Shown here: positions 43,400-55,402 of the stretch, piece after piece
Layout: every line of letters starts with the position of its first letter
Position numbering within the stretch: position 1 is the first letter of the stretch
DNA from: Pyropia yezoensis
Taxonomy: Eukaryota > Rhodophyta > Bangiophyceae > Bangiales > Bangiaceae
Length of the DNA: 64,000 nucleotides
NCBI GenBank assembly: GCA_009829735.1
Contig: CM020618.1
Span: 33,270,894 to 33,334,893 of the forward strand
Reading direction: 5' to 3'
Made by a program: the position numbers and the translations under genes
Notes under the pieces: generated by a model
What the model saw: the letters and a program-made list of their open reading frames with translations, nothing else
Told to the model about the DNA's origin: nothing
Database searches by the model: none

Positions 43400-43714
43400 A
43401 TGGCTTCACGTCCCAACCCCGTGTCCCTGCAAAAGCAGCGGAACATTGCCAAAGAGATGGAAGACTGGGGACCAGATCAGGCGGCAGCACACCACCCAGG
43501 GAGTGGGATGCTCTATTCGTGTCTGTTCCGGAACGAAAAAAACGTGAAGACCATGGACGGGGGTGACCCCAGCTCGCTGTGTGTGGCTCAGAGTCTTTCT
43601 CCGGTCCAGCGGATAGAAAATTGCTTGGCAGGGAGGCCGATCATGCACCTGTTCCTGCCGCAGTCGTGCACCCGAGAAAGACCACGTGCCTGCCGGGCCG
43701 CCGGGCTTCAGTGA
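43400..43714 (+). CDS. Hypothetical short ORF beside the inverted repeats
   Basis: 104 residues starting MASRPNPVSLQKQRNIAKEM. It is not recognised. Its ordinary amino-acid composition and its place just inside the inverted repeats raise the possibility of a transposon-encoded fragment, but nothing proves it is expressed. Confidence 0.2.
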   Translation: MASRPNPVSLQKQRNIAKEMEDWGPDQAAAHHPGSGMLYSCLFRNEKNVKTMDGGDPSSLCVAQSLSPVQRIENCLAGRPIMHLFLPQSCTRERPRACRAAGLQ

Positions 43715-44269
43715 TGCCTGTGACGCCAGCAGGAACTGGGATGTGTGCTGACTGACCGGCAGAAAATCAGCCTCGGCTGAGATCGCGCCGTCCACTACTG
43801 TTGCGACTCCAGGCCCCCCAGGGCCGCCGGGATTTAGCTTAAGATGCAGGTGCTGATGTGGACCTTGCTTGGCGACTCAGTTTTTGACTTGTACTAAAAA
43901 TATACAATAAAAATAAAATAGATATAATAATAATATATATATATATATGTCATCTGGTCGATGTACGCATGTACATGCTCTTGAAACGAACTAAGCGCTA
44001 AGAAAATGCCGCCAGACGCAAAGCATTCCTCGTCGCACAAGTCTCCCTGGTGCTGATTGGCTACTTAGGCCCGAAGTGCGTGTTTGCGTCCAAACCATCC
44101 ACGGCGCTGGGCTCGCGCGACCCGTTTCTGTCGCGTCTCTGGGCGCACTGGGGCTGGCTGCGAAGTGAGCGGCTGCAAGTGCCTATTTTGGCATGGCGTG
44201 ATTCCACTTTGTCCGTGAGCAGGAGGCTTCATTTCGTGGATATCGCGAGAACCGGCGCCAAGGAAAATC
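43715..44269. other. AT-rich and gene-free stretch
   Basis: An AT-only block with one or two interruptions occupies 43894-43949 and includes an (AT)n run at about 43934-43948, striking in this GC-rich window. An ORF at 44050-44427 has no recognised domain. Confidence 0.5.
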
Positions 44270-45135
44270 ATGGGCGTCTATTTTGGAGCACGTCGGGCGC
44301 AGTCTTGCAGCTGCGAAGCAGTGGTGGGCCAATTTCGAGCGCCACGGCTCCCCGTGGAACGATGGTGGCGTCCACAACTGGCATGCGGACGCGGCGATCT
44401 CCAATTCAGAGTTTTTGGCGGCGCTGAACATCGTGGTGCGCACCCACCCAGAAAAGTTGCTTTGGGAAATGGAGGCAATATTCGGGAAGCTGTCGGGCCT
44501 GCCTGGCTGGGAGCAGAGCTGGCCAGTGTTGACAAGCACTCTGTCTCGAATGCTGAACGAGATTGGATTTTCTGTGAAGCAGGTGGAGCAACTGACGCTG
44601 GAGAGGTCGCAAAAGTTGAGGGTGGCGTGACCATATCGTATACTCGTGATATTTTGGAGCTCATTGATAACGAGGTACCCCCTGCATTGAATGGTGATGA
44701 TTTTGTTTTGTTTTGCACCAGCCTTGTGCGCAGAATGAATGCGTATCACCCTGGCATGCCTTGGTCAGAGCAGCCCAGGGACTGCCTGGTGGTATACGAT
44801 AACGCCTCTGTTCACACTGCGTTTGCGGATGAGATTTTGCGGAGAACGGGGTCGCCCGTATCCGTCTCTCTCCTTACTCACCCGACTTCCCTGCCATTGA
44901 GCCTGTTTTTAGGGACTACAAGCATGGAGTGCGCAGCATGGTGTATTGGCACCCGCTGTTGCCGGATTGTATTGCTCATGTTCTCGCATTTTCGTCTATT
45001 TCTTTGTCATCTATACAAGGCCATTATCGCGAGGCGCGACGGCAGGTCCTGCGCAACTTCCCCGAGATGACTGGGGAAGGGATGACATTGGAGGGCGTGT
45101 TTCCGGCCCTTCCCGGTCAGCTGGGGCCGCCTTGA
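44270..45135 (+). pseudogene. IS630/Tc1-like transposase relic
   Basis: Three frames are needed. The HTH part (44283-44630) includes VGRSLAAAKQWWANFERHGSPW and TSTLSRMLNEIGFSVKQVE. The frame then moves near 44625 to KLRV.WRDHISYTRDILELIDNE, the region of the first catalytic Asp, then to RDCLVVYDNASVHTAFADEILRRTG, with the second Asp in the DNASVH motif. It moves again near 44865 to SPYSPDFPAIEPVFRDYK, with the catalytic Glu in the usual SPDxxxIE block. The distance between the first two motifs is only about 50 residues, so an internal deletion is likely. A family member would cut and paste its element; this copy cannot. The ends of the element were not located. Confidence 0.72.
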
Positions 45136-48100
45136 CATCTGCTTCGTTATGATTGCTTTTCTCTGTTTCACCCTGGAAGAGCAAGATGCTGGGGTTTTTT
45201 TCGTTACTGACATCGCATCGTTTTTCTGTCTTCAATCTGCTTTTTTGTTCGATGTGAGGGCATCGGCTCGCCCGGAGACGTTTCTTGGCATCCAATGGAA
45301 AACTGCCGGACGGCCGTGGCGTGGCCGCGATGGCGGCCGGGGCCGGCAACGGGCCGGCCGCCGTCGCCATGGACCCGCGACGGATAAGCTCCCTTTGGCG
45401 GTAGCGACGAACGGCGAGGTGGCGACGGCCGCCGGTGCGCCGGCCGCACTCGCCTCGGCGGCGGCCAGGGAAACGAAGAACGGGGGCGGTGGCTGCGGCG
45501 ATGGGGAGGTGCTGCGGCGGCGCGGGGGGGGGCGATCCCCCTCCGTTTGCCCCCCCGTGGCGGCCGCCAAGGGCGGCACGGCGGCGACGGGGGAAAGGCC
45601 GGTCGGCGCCGCGGCGGTCGCTCCGGCGAAGGGCGGCCGTGGAGTCGCCGTGCGGGGGGCCGGCGCCGGCGCTGGGCTGGATGGCGGCATCACGGGCGGG
45701 GCCGACAGCGGGCCGGAGATGGCGGGCGCGGCGGCGGCGTCGGCCGCCACGACGGATGCCCTCCTGGCGGCGGCGGCGACGGGCTGCAAGGCGGTGACGG
45801 CCGCCGGCGCGGCGGCTGAGCTCGGCGGGGCGGTATCCAAGTGGGGGGCGGACGGGGGTGGTGGCGGCGGCGGTGGAAGGGTGTTGTGGCGGCGCGGGGG
45901 TTGGGGATCCCTCCCTGTCTGCCCCCTCGCTGGCTCCGCGACCGCTGCCGCCCACCCCCGCGAACACAGGTGGCAGGCACGCGACGGCGAGGCGGGGACG
46001 GCTGCCGCGTCGTCGTCTGGTGGTGGCGCGGCGGTCGCGGCGGCGAAGAACGCGCCGGCGGCTCGTGGGCCGTCGCTCGCGGCAGACGAGCAGTCGGTGG
46101 GGAGTGGTGGCGGGTCGAGTGGCGCCAGTGGGGGCGGGGGGGGATTCTTGCCCGGCAGGGGGGGGCGAATCCCCCGCGCTGGCCCCCCACCGGCCGTCGC
46201 TGCCGCCGTCGCGACCGTTCGCGCCGCCGGCATGGCGGCAAGTGGCGCCTTCACGGCGGCAGCTGCGGCGGTGGTGGCAAACGGCAGGGGGTTCGGCGGT
46301 GGGCCGGACGCAGCGGGCTGGCAGCCATGGGCGGGTGCAGGGAGTGGCGGCAGGGCGTCTTTGGAGGGGGGGGGCTTTTGCTGGGCGGCGGGGGGTGCTT
46401 CCTCCCCATCGCCCCCCCCTAGGCTCTGGACGCCGCCGCCCCCGCCACCGCAGCCGCCGCCATGGCGCCACGCGGCAGCGACGGCGCGATGGCGGTGCTG
46501 GCAACGGGCGACAGCGACGCGCCGGCGGCGACGGGCGACGGGCGCGCCGCGGCGCTCACGTCGGCGGCGGAGGGAGGCGGGCGCGCGGGGGGTGGCGGGC
46601 CGGGAGGCGGGCGCGGGGGTCTTGGTGGCGAGGGGCGATCCCCTGCCGCCCACGTCCCCACGACCGCAAGGGCCGCGGCGGGCGCATCCGCTGGTGCCGC
46701 GCATTTTCAGAAGGCCGACAACGGAGGGGGAGTGGTGCACCTGGGGGGGGAGGGAGGGAATGGGTGAGGGCACCCTCCCCCCCCCCCCCCCCCCCCCCCC
46801 CCCAGCGGAAAAGTATCTCCCCCTCTCTCCCGGTAGGCGTCGCGTGCACGCGCGGTCCACGCTCCACTACAGGGCTTGTCGTCAACCGTCCCACCGCGAG
46901 CAGCCCCCCCGTGGCGCCTGCTCGCCCCTAACCCCCCCCCCCCCTTCTTCCCTTCCCGCCCCGACTTTCCTCCCCCCCCTCACTTTCCGCCCCCCCCATC
47001 TTCCACCAAACCACCACCATCTCCATCCACCTCACCCACCCCGCCCCTGCCCTCCCACCCCCCCCCCCTTTTTCCTTCCCCCCACTTCCGCGAGCCCCCC
47101 TCCCCCCATCTGTTTCACAGCCGCCATGGCCCGCCGTGGCCGCCGCTCCACCGACCGCCGCACCATCACCCCGGCGGTCGAGGCTGTGACGCTGACCGCC
47201 GCCGCCGCCGCCGTGTCGGTCCGGGGCGCGCCCCTGGGCAGCCCCGCCGCTGCCGCCACGCCCGCGCGACCGGAGTGAGCTGTGGCAACAGCGGCGCAGG
47301 CGCGGCTGCTGGTGCGCCAGGACGGGGGCTGGGAACGGTGGTGGCCCCGGCGCCGGCAACGGTGGGGGCGCTGGTGGTGGGGCTGGTGGTGGCGGCGGCG
47401 GAGGCAGCGGCGGCTGCAGCGGCGGTCCTGGCGCCGGCAACGGTTGTGGGGCTGGCGCTGGCGGCGCTGGCGCGCCGGCGCCCGGCGGCGACGCTGGTGG
47501 CGATGGTCCGGACGCCGGTGGGGATGGTCCGGGCGTCGGTGCCGGTGGTCCGGGCGCCGGTGGCGGTAGTCTGGACGGCGGCGGCGGGGCCGGCGGCGGT
47601 GGCCCAGGCGGCCCCGGCGCTGGTAGTCACGGGGGCCCTGCAGGTGGGAATGGCGGTGGCGCTGGCGGCGGCGCCGCTGGTGGCGCTGGCGGCGGCTTCG
47701 CTGGTGGTGGTGCCGGCGCGGCCGCCGGTGGCGGTGCCGCGGCAGTGGCGGCGGCGTCGGTGGCCCCCCCCCTGCCGCTGATGGCGGAGGTAGCGGCGGT
47801 GGCGGCGGCGCCGGGGCGCCGCTCCCGCTGCCGCCAGCAGATGGGCCAACGCCCAGCGATGCCGCCGACGGTGCCGGTGAGGGCGGCGACGACGGCGGCG
47901 GGCGCGGCCCGGCGCCGACCAAGGAGGGCGCCTATGATGGCGGGCTGCCCACCGCCAAGGGCCGCAAGGCGGCGGCGACCGCGGGCGACGAGATTTCGGG
48001 CGCCGGCGCCGACGCCTACGCCTGGCAGGGGGGGGCCAGGGGAGCGGGGCAGGCGCCTCTCCCTCTCTCCCTTCCGGGAACGCACCCCTCGGGCCCAAGC

Positions 48101-48603
48101 GCGGGCGTGGGGGGGGCGGCGACGTGACGCGGCGGAGGTGAGGCTCGGGGGCAGTGCCCCCCTCCCACGCCTCCGCCGGGGGCCACAGAGTATCGGAGAG
48201 GGCCGCGCGGAGGGGGGGGTAGGGAGAGCTTGCCGCCACCCCCCCCCGGCGCCCCTCGTTCCATTTACACCTGGTTGCGGGGGTGCGGCGGCGGCTGCCG
48301 CCGCACCCCCACCGGCAGCGTCCCCACCTCTGCGGAGCCCCGCCAGCACCACTGGCCGACACCCGCCGGCCCGCGGGGGTACCACGCCGCCCCCGCTTGC
48401 CGCGCCGCCGGCCGCCGAGTCGGCGGCCGCCGGTAAGGCCACCCCTGCGCGACCGTGCGTTTGGGGAGGCCGTGCGGCAGAACCTGCCGCCCCACGGGGC
48501 GGCGGAGGCGTCAGCCGATGACGACGGCGGCGGCGGCGACGCTGCCAACCCGGCGGCGGCCACCCCGATGGCTTCTCCCACACGCCCGCCAGCCCCTTTG
48601 TGA
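45136..48603. other. Very GC-rich low-complexity region, no supported gene
   Basis: Open frames run for hundreds of codons on both strands (e.g. 45149-47278 plus, 45011-46504 minus, 47166-48800 minus), but all are Gly/Ala/Arg/Pro readings of GGC-rich DNA and overlap each other. A C-run of 27 lies at 46777-46803. Two short pieces look more protein-like on the plus strand: about 47905-48025 (PTKEGAYDGGLPTAKGRK) and 48430-48603 (LRDRAFGEAVRQNLPPHGAAEAS, then stop). A split, Gly-rich gene from about 47126 to 48603 cannot be excluded. Confidence 0.4.
45487..46680. repeat. Degenerate GC-rich tandem repeat with GGGGCGATCCCC hairpins
   Basis: Related blocks recur at about 45487, 45857, 46130, 46363 and 46615. 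Several contain a G-run/C-run dyad with a CGAT or CGAAT loop: 45528-45541, 46161-46175 and 46631-46644. Spacing is irregular (about 230-370 bp). Confidence 0.5.
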
Positions 48604-51600
48604 GCACACCCAGCTCCCCCGGCATGGGCGTTGCGCGTATGACAACAAACTCTTGTTTTGCCACTGGCCTTTTCCCCACACACTGAACCATGTGCCCTCC
48701 AGTGCAAATATAGGCAAAGGAGAGGAAAGTCATTGGTAACAGAGTGTATCGACCGAAAGCAAGGAAAAAGAGATGAGATGGACCAATCAAAAAGAAGCAA
48801 CAGACACAGAAACAGCTACGAGCGCCCGATCTCGCGTGCTCTTCTCGCGAAGTTCGCGGATCCAGTAATGACAGCTCGCCTTGTAGCTGGACCGAGCATC
48901 GGCCGTCTCGTCCACACCATCGAGCGGCTGGCTTGTCAATCGACCAACGTCACCCGGTTCACCCAAAGTCGACCCACGGATACCAAGTTTGGTTGCGGCG
49001 GTCGTCACAACGGCCAAAAAAGAGACTCGCTCCCCGCTCTGCTCGTCACAAAAAAAAACTCAGACAGATCCATGGCGGCCTCTGCGGGTGACAGGCGCAG
49101 AGGAGCAGGGGGAGGCGCCACGGGACGAACTTCGACCCCTGCAGCTGTTTTCGAGATCTCAGCGTCGTACTGTGCCCGACGCTCCGCTGTGATGTCACGC
49201 CGATCGCAAAGCGAATAGAACGAGCCCGGTCGACAGAACCACCGTGGAGACAATCAAAGCCAGCGGAAAGAAAAAGGTAGCAGTCCGGTCGCAACAGTCA
49301 GTGTCTTGTCCGCACAGCAATTCCATCAAACCAGTCCCTCTGCCAACGAGAAGTAAAAAAGAAAACGAAAATCAACATACATGCGGTAAGAACCACGGTG
49401 GGCTGAGAGAGACAGCGCCAATTGGCTGAGCCGCTTCGCTCCCACCCGCTGGGCGGCGGCTTCGGCGCCGTGTAAAATTTCCAGGGCCGCTGCCGGCCCA
49501 AGATCGTCTATGATGCCGCTGGAGCGGCCGGTTGCGGCTGAGATGGCTCAACCTAGCGCAGAGACACAGGCGGAGAGCCCAGAGTCGGCCAATCGCGCCC
49601 GCTTGCCAGTGGCCACCAAATTGAGCGTCGCCAACACGGACGCCGAAGACCCCAGAGAACGTAAGGTGGACACCGTCGCGCTGACGGGGGCGACCGCTCA
49701 AACAATGTTCGACACGAGCCCCGCCCGTTTGCTGGCCGTCTGATTCCTCGCCGCGTCCTCGAGCCCTCTGCACTTCTGAGAGGAAGAACGCCGGCGTAGA
49801 GCCCTGGCAAACATAGTCGGAAGATTCCAGGCGCTTGTATCCCTTCTTGTTGAAGGAGACGCTTTTCTCTGATATGACACGCTTGAAAAGCCTGGGGTCC
49901 AGCGCAATCGTCTTCTTCGTGTGGCCCGGACGGCGGCACTTGGGCCACCTGCGCACAAGCACAGCAGGCAACATTAATATAAAATAAATAAAATGTCACA
50001 TCGAGCAAACACAAATGACAGTTAAAACAGAAAAACCACAGGGAAGCGTACCCAGTGCGCAGAAAAATGAACGGGTCAACTCGCTGCTATAGCGATATCT
50101 CACCATGCGCCCTCATCCAACCGTCACACGAAGAAAAAGTATATACACAAGAACGTACACGATACGGCACACGCAGTGCTGGTTCTGGCATTGCGCCGCG
50201 GTGTAAAAATAGTGGCCAGCTATCAAGGTGCTCGCGCACTGCGGGTTTCCCACCACCAGAGCGCACTGACCAAATAAGTGCCCCTTGCCGTAGGCACCAA
50301 TCTTCTGGTGGCCACACGCCCTGCACGCAGGTGATTTCGGACTTGTCACGGCAGCGCCGGCGGCTGCGTCTGCGTGGCCGACACTGGGTACCTCGGCGGG
50401 AGAGGGAGAGGTAGGAGCACCATCTGCTGCATTGTTCGGCCAAATCCAGGACATCATCAAATAAAAAACATTGGCACGCCGCATCACTCGAGCATTGTCA
50501 GAATTAACTGCATCACGCGCAGATCATGCGATGCGAGGAGGCACCAGCGTTCCTCTCCTATCTAATGGCCCCCTACCAGTTATTCCCACCATGACGCACC
50601 TGTCTCACGGCTCATTGTATAGGCGGGAGCGCAGTCGGCGATCTGGTGTGGAGTGGGTAGGAAGGTGATCGGGGCTGGAGGGTGGAGCATGCGACGAGGT
50701 CTGCTGGCGGGGGTGCCCTCGTCACGGGTCGCCCGGCAGGAAGAAGACGGTGACGAAGACGGTGGTGTCAACGACGGTGGCCGACGTCTGACTTCCCTGT
50801 TCAGACGTCCGCTGGACTGGCAACCAATTAGCGAAGAAACTAAACATCTCCGGCCATTGGTTTGGTTGGTTCTTGGATATGCAATAGTATTAAAGTAGAT
50901 TCTAGTAGTGTACCTTTTCATGGTCTAGATATGTACATTCCTCATGCGACTACAGCTTGTACATTTGACATCGTGCTGTAATGGTGTGCGAAACATGTTA
51001 CCACGCATGTTGCGCACCTTAACATGCATGAGCTTCTTTTTGGGGGATGCACAATACAACACGGTACAACACGCCTTTTCGCGCCGACCACGCCCAACAC
51101 GACCGAAGTGACGCCGCCAAACTAGGCGAACTAACTCCATTCAATGTCATACTAGCTGACCGAGGGCATTAAATAGGGCATCAGATGACGCCGCGTTACA
51201 ACTCACGCCAAATCGAGCGCCTCTCATCTCTAACATGCCCCGAACACGCCCTTCCTATTGGCGGGCGTGTCGGTGTGACGCGCCTAAGACACGACTTAAC
51301 ACGCCTCGTGCTTGTTCGTGCGCACTCCCCAGGTGCATTGCACAACCCGAATTCTTCCCTCGCGTAGTCCTAATGGTTCTGCCCTTCGGAACCATTGCCA
51401 AACCCAAGCGCGTCCGCTCGCGGCGCGCGCAATCTAGCAGACGCTGTTTATGTACCGTATTGATTGGTCCCCTCAACCGCCGGCCCCTCGTGACGAGGTC
51501 TTCTCGAGCACGATTATCCGTCCGCTGCTTCTTCTGTGCTGCCTTTCGCGCCTCCTCCTCGAGCATACGTGGAGTTTTCTTTTCGACTTCTTTTGAGGCA

Positions 51601-53780
51601 CTTCAAGCTTGTCGTTTGAGGGCAGTAGTCGATGCAGCTCGCCAAACTCTATCGTCTCGTGCTCTTGTGTTTCTCCTTTTTCCGCTCGTCTCTGTGTTGT
51701 ACGCTTCTTTTTCTCTTTGAGAATGTCATGTATCTTCCAACGGACGGTCGGAAAATGTCAAATACTTTAGGAGCTAGGCGGGCTACTTTCTCGGAGCTTG
51801 CTCGATTCGCACCTGTTTCGCGCCTTGGAGCCAATGCACAGCGTTTTGCCGTCGCTTCGTGGACAAGGAGATCCACCGGTTTGGAAGAGTGCAGAGAAAG
51901 TATTGACGCCACTTTCTCAGTTGATCCCAGAGTCGCCCTGGGGTTTGGTTCAGCACTTGCTTGGCACGTTGCTGGTGATAAAGTTTATGTTTCTGCTGCA
52001 ATCGGTGAGTCGCGATGGTACGATGCAGAAAAAAGATACACTGAGCGTTCTCTTCTCATTCCTCCGAGAACCTTCGGGCCACGGGCCTGAGCCAATCAGG
52101 TCCCTTGACGGTATGTGCCGGTGTAATGGGCCCCGCATAAGCAGTGGTGGGTCCTTTTCGGGAAACCCTGCCAGCGTGCTCATCAAGTGGGTCAGCGGGA
52201 GAGGTGTACACGCTGTGGGGGAGGCCACGACACGGGGGGTCGGGCCGATGCCGCGGGCATCGCCGGCGATGGCGGGCACAGCACGACCAGGATGGCGACG
52301 ACGGCGGCAGCAGCAGCAGCAACGGCGGTGGCCACGTTGGCGGCAGCGGCGACGACGGCAAGTTTGGGGGCGGGACGAGAAGGACGGCGCTGGCGGTGGC
52401 GGCGGCGGCCATGGCGATGGCGGTGGCGGCGGTGGCGGCGGCGACAACGATTTTTGTGGGGGGGAGGGGGGGGATGGCGGCGGCGACGTCAGCCGCGGCG
52501 GCGGAATGGACGGCAGCGGCGACGACGGCGTGTTGGGGAGGGGGGGGGGGGGCCCTCGGCGGCGTCAGCGGCGGGGGCGGCGTCGACGGCGGCGGCGACG
52601 ACGGCGTGTTAAGGGGGGGAGGGGGGGGGGGGCACTGTGGCGGTGACGGCCGCAGCGGGGACGGCGACGACGCTGGTGGCGTGGGCTGCTGTGGCGGCGG
52701 GCCCGGCGGCCGAGGTGGAGGTGGTGGCCACCCTGCCTGTGCCGGTGCCCGTGGTGGCGGCGACCCCGCGCGCCTCTATGCCCATGGGAGCGGCCTCTGT
52801 AGCTCACGAGACGGCCATGGTGTCCGCGGCTGCAGCGGCGGTGATGGCTACGATTGTTGGGGGGGGAGAGGAGCAGGGGTTCTCTGCCTTTTTTGTTGGG
52901 GGGCAGGAGGGGGGGCCTGGTGGCGGCGGCGGGAATGGTTTTTGATCGAGGGCGGGTGCCAGCAATAGCGACCCACGCTGTTCAATGGCGGTTGGGTTGA
53001 TAGTGGGAAGGAGGGAGCGGGGGTATGGGGAGAGCTCTGGGTGGCCGGGGGGCACGGCAACTGGGGTACAGTAGCTGTTGAACATGGAACGGGGTGGGCG
53101 ACGGCGTCGATTTTGGCGGTGGTGCTGGCGCCGCCGGCGCTGAATTTGTTGTTGTAGGGAGGGCAGGCCGGCCCCGGCCGAGCTGAGGGTGACTGAGAGG
53201 CGGACACGGAGGCTCTCCCGGGAAAGCGGGAGCTGTTCGGCTTGACCGAGCACGTGGCTTGGTGCGAGTGGGAAGAGGGGATGTGAGGTAAAGCGGGAGC
53301 AGGGCGTTGCTGGAGCTATTTTTTGGGGGGAACGAGAGCGACACAGTCTGCCTTACGGACAAAAAAGCAGCAAGGGCCCTTGTGCTGCCCGCCTCTCCTC
53401 CAAGACAAGGCATCATCACCTCCATGCCACAGATGCGCGAGGCGCGGTCCCCATCGCCCCAACTGGTCGCGCACGTTGGCGCGTGCGGACAAATGTCCCT
53501 CGAAGACCCTGCTCCCCGCTCGGCCGCCCTCTGTGCACGAAAAGTGCCCCGCCGAAGTCGTGGCATCGGAGCCCGCCGCAGCGGGCGGGGGGCGGGTGGA
53601 ATTTATTCTCGCAAAAGCCTCCAGTCCAGGAGAGGGGTCAAATTAGGGACCCGCACACGGAACAATGTCCTAAAAACCAACGGCCTCCAGCCTTCCCCGG
53701 TCTCCTCCGCAAAATCGAGCACCCTTCTTACAAGCCTTAGTTAGCACATGAGCCCGGACTGACCCCCGAGATGGGCAAGA
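48604..53780. other. Gene-poor region with scattered unrecognised ORFs
   Basis: No gene called. Minus-strand frames at 49372-49974 and 50113-50487 contain cysteine pairs (CRACGHQKIGAYGKGHLFGQC) suggesting a zinc-binding fragment. Plus-strand frames at 51632-52110 have ordinary composition (LFRALEPMHSVLPSLRGQGD) but no known motif. About 51025-51052 carries a reverse copy of the 43242 repeat, and 51236-51290 resembles 43070-43120. 52240-52960 is GGC-rich trinucleotide-like DNA. Confidence 0.35.
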
Positions 53781-55068
53781 ATGTGCGAAAAGGAAGGCCC
53801 TATTTCAGGGTCGACGGCCGCCGGTCAACCGAGGGAGCCTGCTTCTTTAGGGCCTCACTGTCCCTCTTTTTTTAGAAGCGTACGAAGCCCTACCTGTGCC
53901 CCAAAGAGACTCTTCTCATTAAAAAAAATTAGAGAATGCAGCGCAGTCATTCCGCAACCCATGCTTCTAGCTTCTTTTGAGCATGTACGGATGGGAGGCA
54001 CAATGTTGTCTATGTCAGACTACTCCGTTTTGTTGACTGAAGCACCGACTGTCGTCAATAGAGTCACAGAGGGCACTGCGGGTACTGAACGCGTTGTCGC
54101 TGCCCATCTCGCTTTTATGTCACTCCGGGGCTTCACCACTGCCCTTTATTACGCCCCGAGCTTGGCTTTGGATAAATAGCACCCAGTCAGAACGAAGCTG
54201 ATTGTTTCGGAGCTTCAATAGCTGGGAGAGACAGTTTTGCAGAGCATGAGCACTCTGTCAATGCTCGGCGGTAAAAGGGAGAAGCCCGATGTGCATCGTA
54301 TGCTCGAGCTTCTATTCCGCACCACGCCAGTGGTGCAACTTAGGCCTTCGATTTACGAGCTTGTTTTCGAGAATTTTCGTCAGTTCTCTGAGGCACAGCT
54401 GCCGCTATGCAACGGACGAAGTTCCTCTGCGTACTCAATGCAGCGATGGAGAGAAGCACAGGTATCAGCTCTCATTTTGGCAAGTCCACAACAGTTCGAC
54501 GTTTTCCGTATAGCTTCTGAACGCTTCTGGGAAAAACATGAAGGCAGTGAGTCGGTACTTGTACGGTCTGCGCGTTCTGTTTCCAGAAAAGGCACCCATG
54601 ATATGGTCAGATTACGTCGCTCAAGGTACGACTCCGAAGCACCCGACCCTGTGGCCCGTGTTCGATTCCGACGAGTCTACTGGGACTTGGAAGACCGCAA
54701 GAAGCAAGCAGCGGAAGTTCAAAGTGGAGCGAGGAGCCTCAGCTACTGCTCTGAGGCCGCTGTAAGAAGCGAAGAACGCATCTTAGGGACACGCGACGGT
54801 GCAAGACCAGCCGTGGTTGGAGTTCTTCCTGGTTAACGACGTCGGGACGATAAATGGCGCGGTTCTCTTTACTTGCAGAATGTGGACGCATGTGCGCGCG
54901 AATGAGGTCCCAGAGTGTGGGCAACCGGTAATTGTCTTCCTACCTGATGCTTCAGAGCCCGTTTGGATCCCTTGTGAAAAAGTTAAACAGCCTGTTTTTG
55001 TGCTGTCCTTCGATGACTTGCGCTTGCTTTTCACGAAGAGCTCAGGGTTCAGCTTCAAGGTAGCCTAG
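53781..55068 (+). pseudogene. Unrecognised coding relic, possibly transposase-derived
   Basis: AT-richer than its surroundings. Successive plus-strand frames read like one broken protein: 53781-54179 (SDYSVLLTEAPTVVNRVTEG), 54237-54836 (KREKPDVHRMLELLFRTTPV, then YELVFENFRQFSEAQLPLCN), 54538-54765 (IWSDYVAQGTTPKHPTLWPV) and 54799-55068 (FFLVNDVGTINGAVLFTCRMWTHV). The order, a helical P-D-V-H-R-M-L-E segment followed by a tail with aromatic strands, recalls the C-terminal half of TNP2/KDZ-type transposases, but I cannot assign it. At least two frame changes or introns are required. Confidence 0.3.
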
Positions 55069-55402
55069 TCAATGACTCGATTCAACCACAGCTAAGGCGA
55101 TGGACGGACAGGCATGGCACCAAGTGGGATTCTACGAGATTGGCGACGTTGTTCCGCCAAACATTTTTGCAATTTTCTCTCGTGGTTTATACTATCTCAT
55201 GTTTGGTTAGCGTACGATGAGTTCCTTCACACTCAAGGACGTACTGCACATTCCGTTTCATGAGCACTCCGCGTACCTGCTTTATCGAAGTACGCATTAG
55301 CCCCTCCTATATACCCCTCTGAGGCAGCCAGCAATGCGAGCTGAGATAAGAGACAACCGTACTCTTACTCAACAGAAGACCCAAGAATCAAAACAACACG
55401 CT
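55069..55402. other. Gene-free stretch
   Basis: AT-richer DNA with no ORF or repeat I can support. Confidence 0.4.

Noticed and set aside
45149-47278. A 709-codon plus-strand ORF and overlapping long minus-strand ORFs
   Set aside because: Gly/Ala/Arg/Pro composition on both strands; GGC-rich DNA lacks stop codons by chance. No motif seen.
49372-50487. Minus-strand zinc-binding protein gene
   Set aside because: Only a few cysteine pairs; no start, no continuous frame, no recognisable family. Mentioned in the regional entry only.
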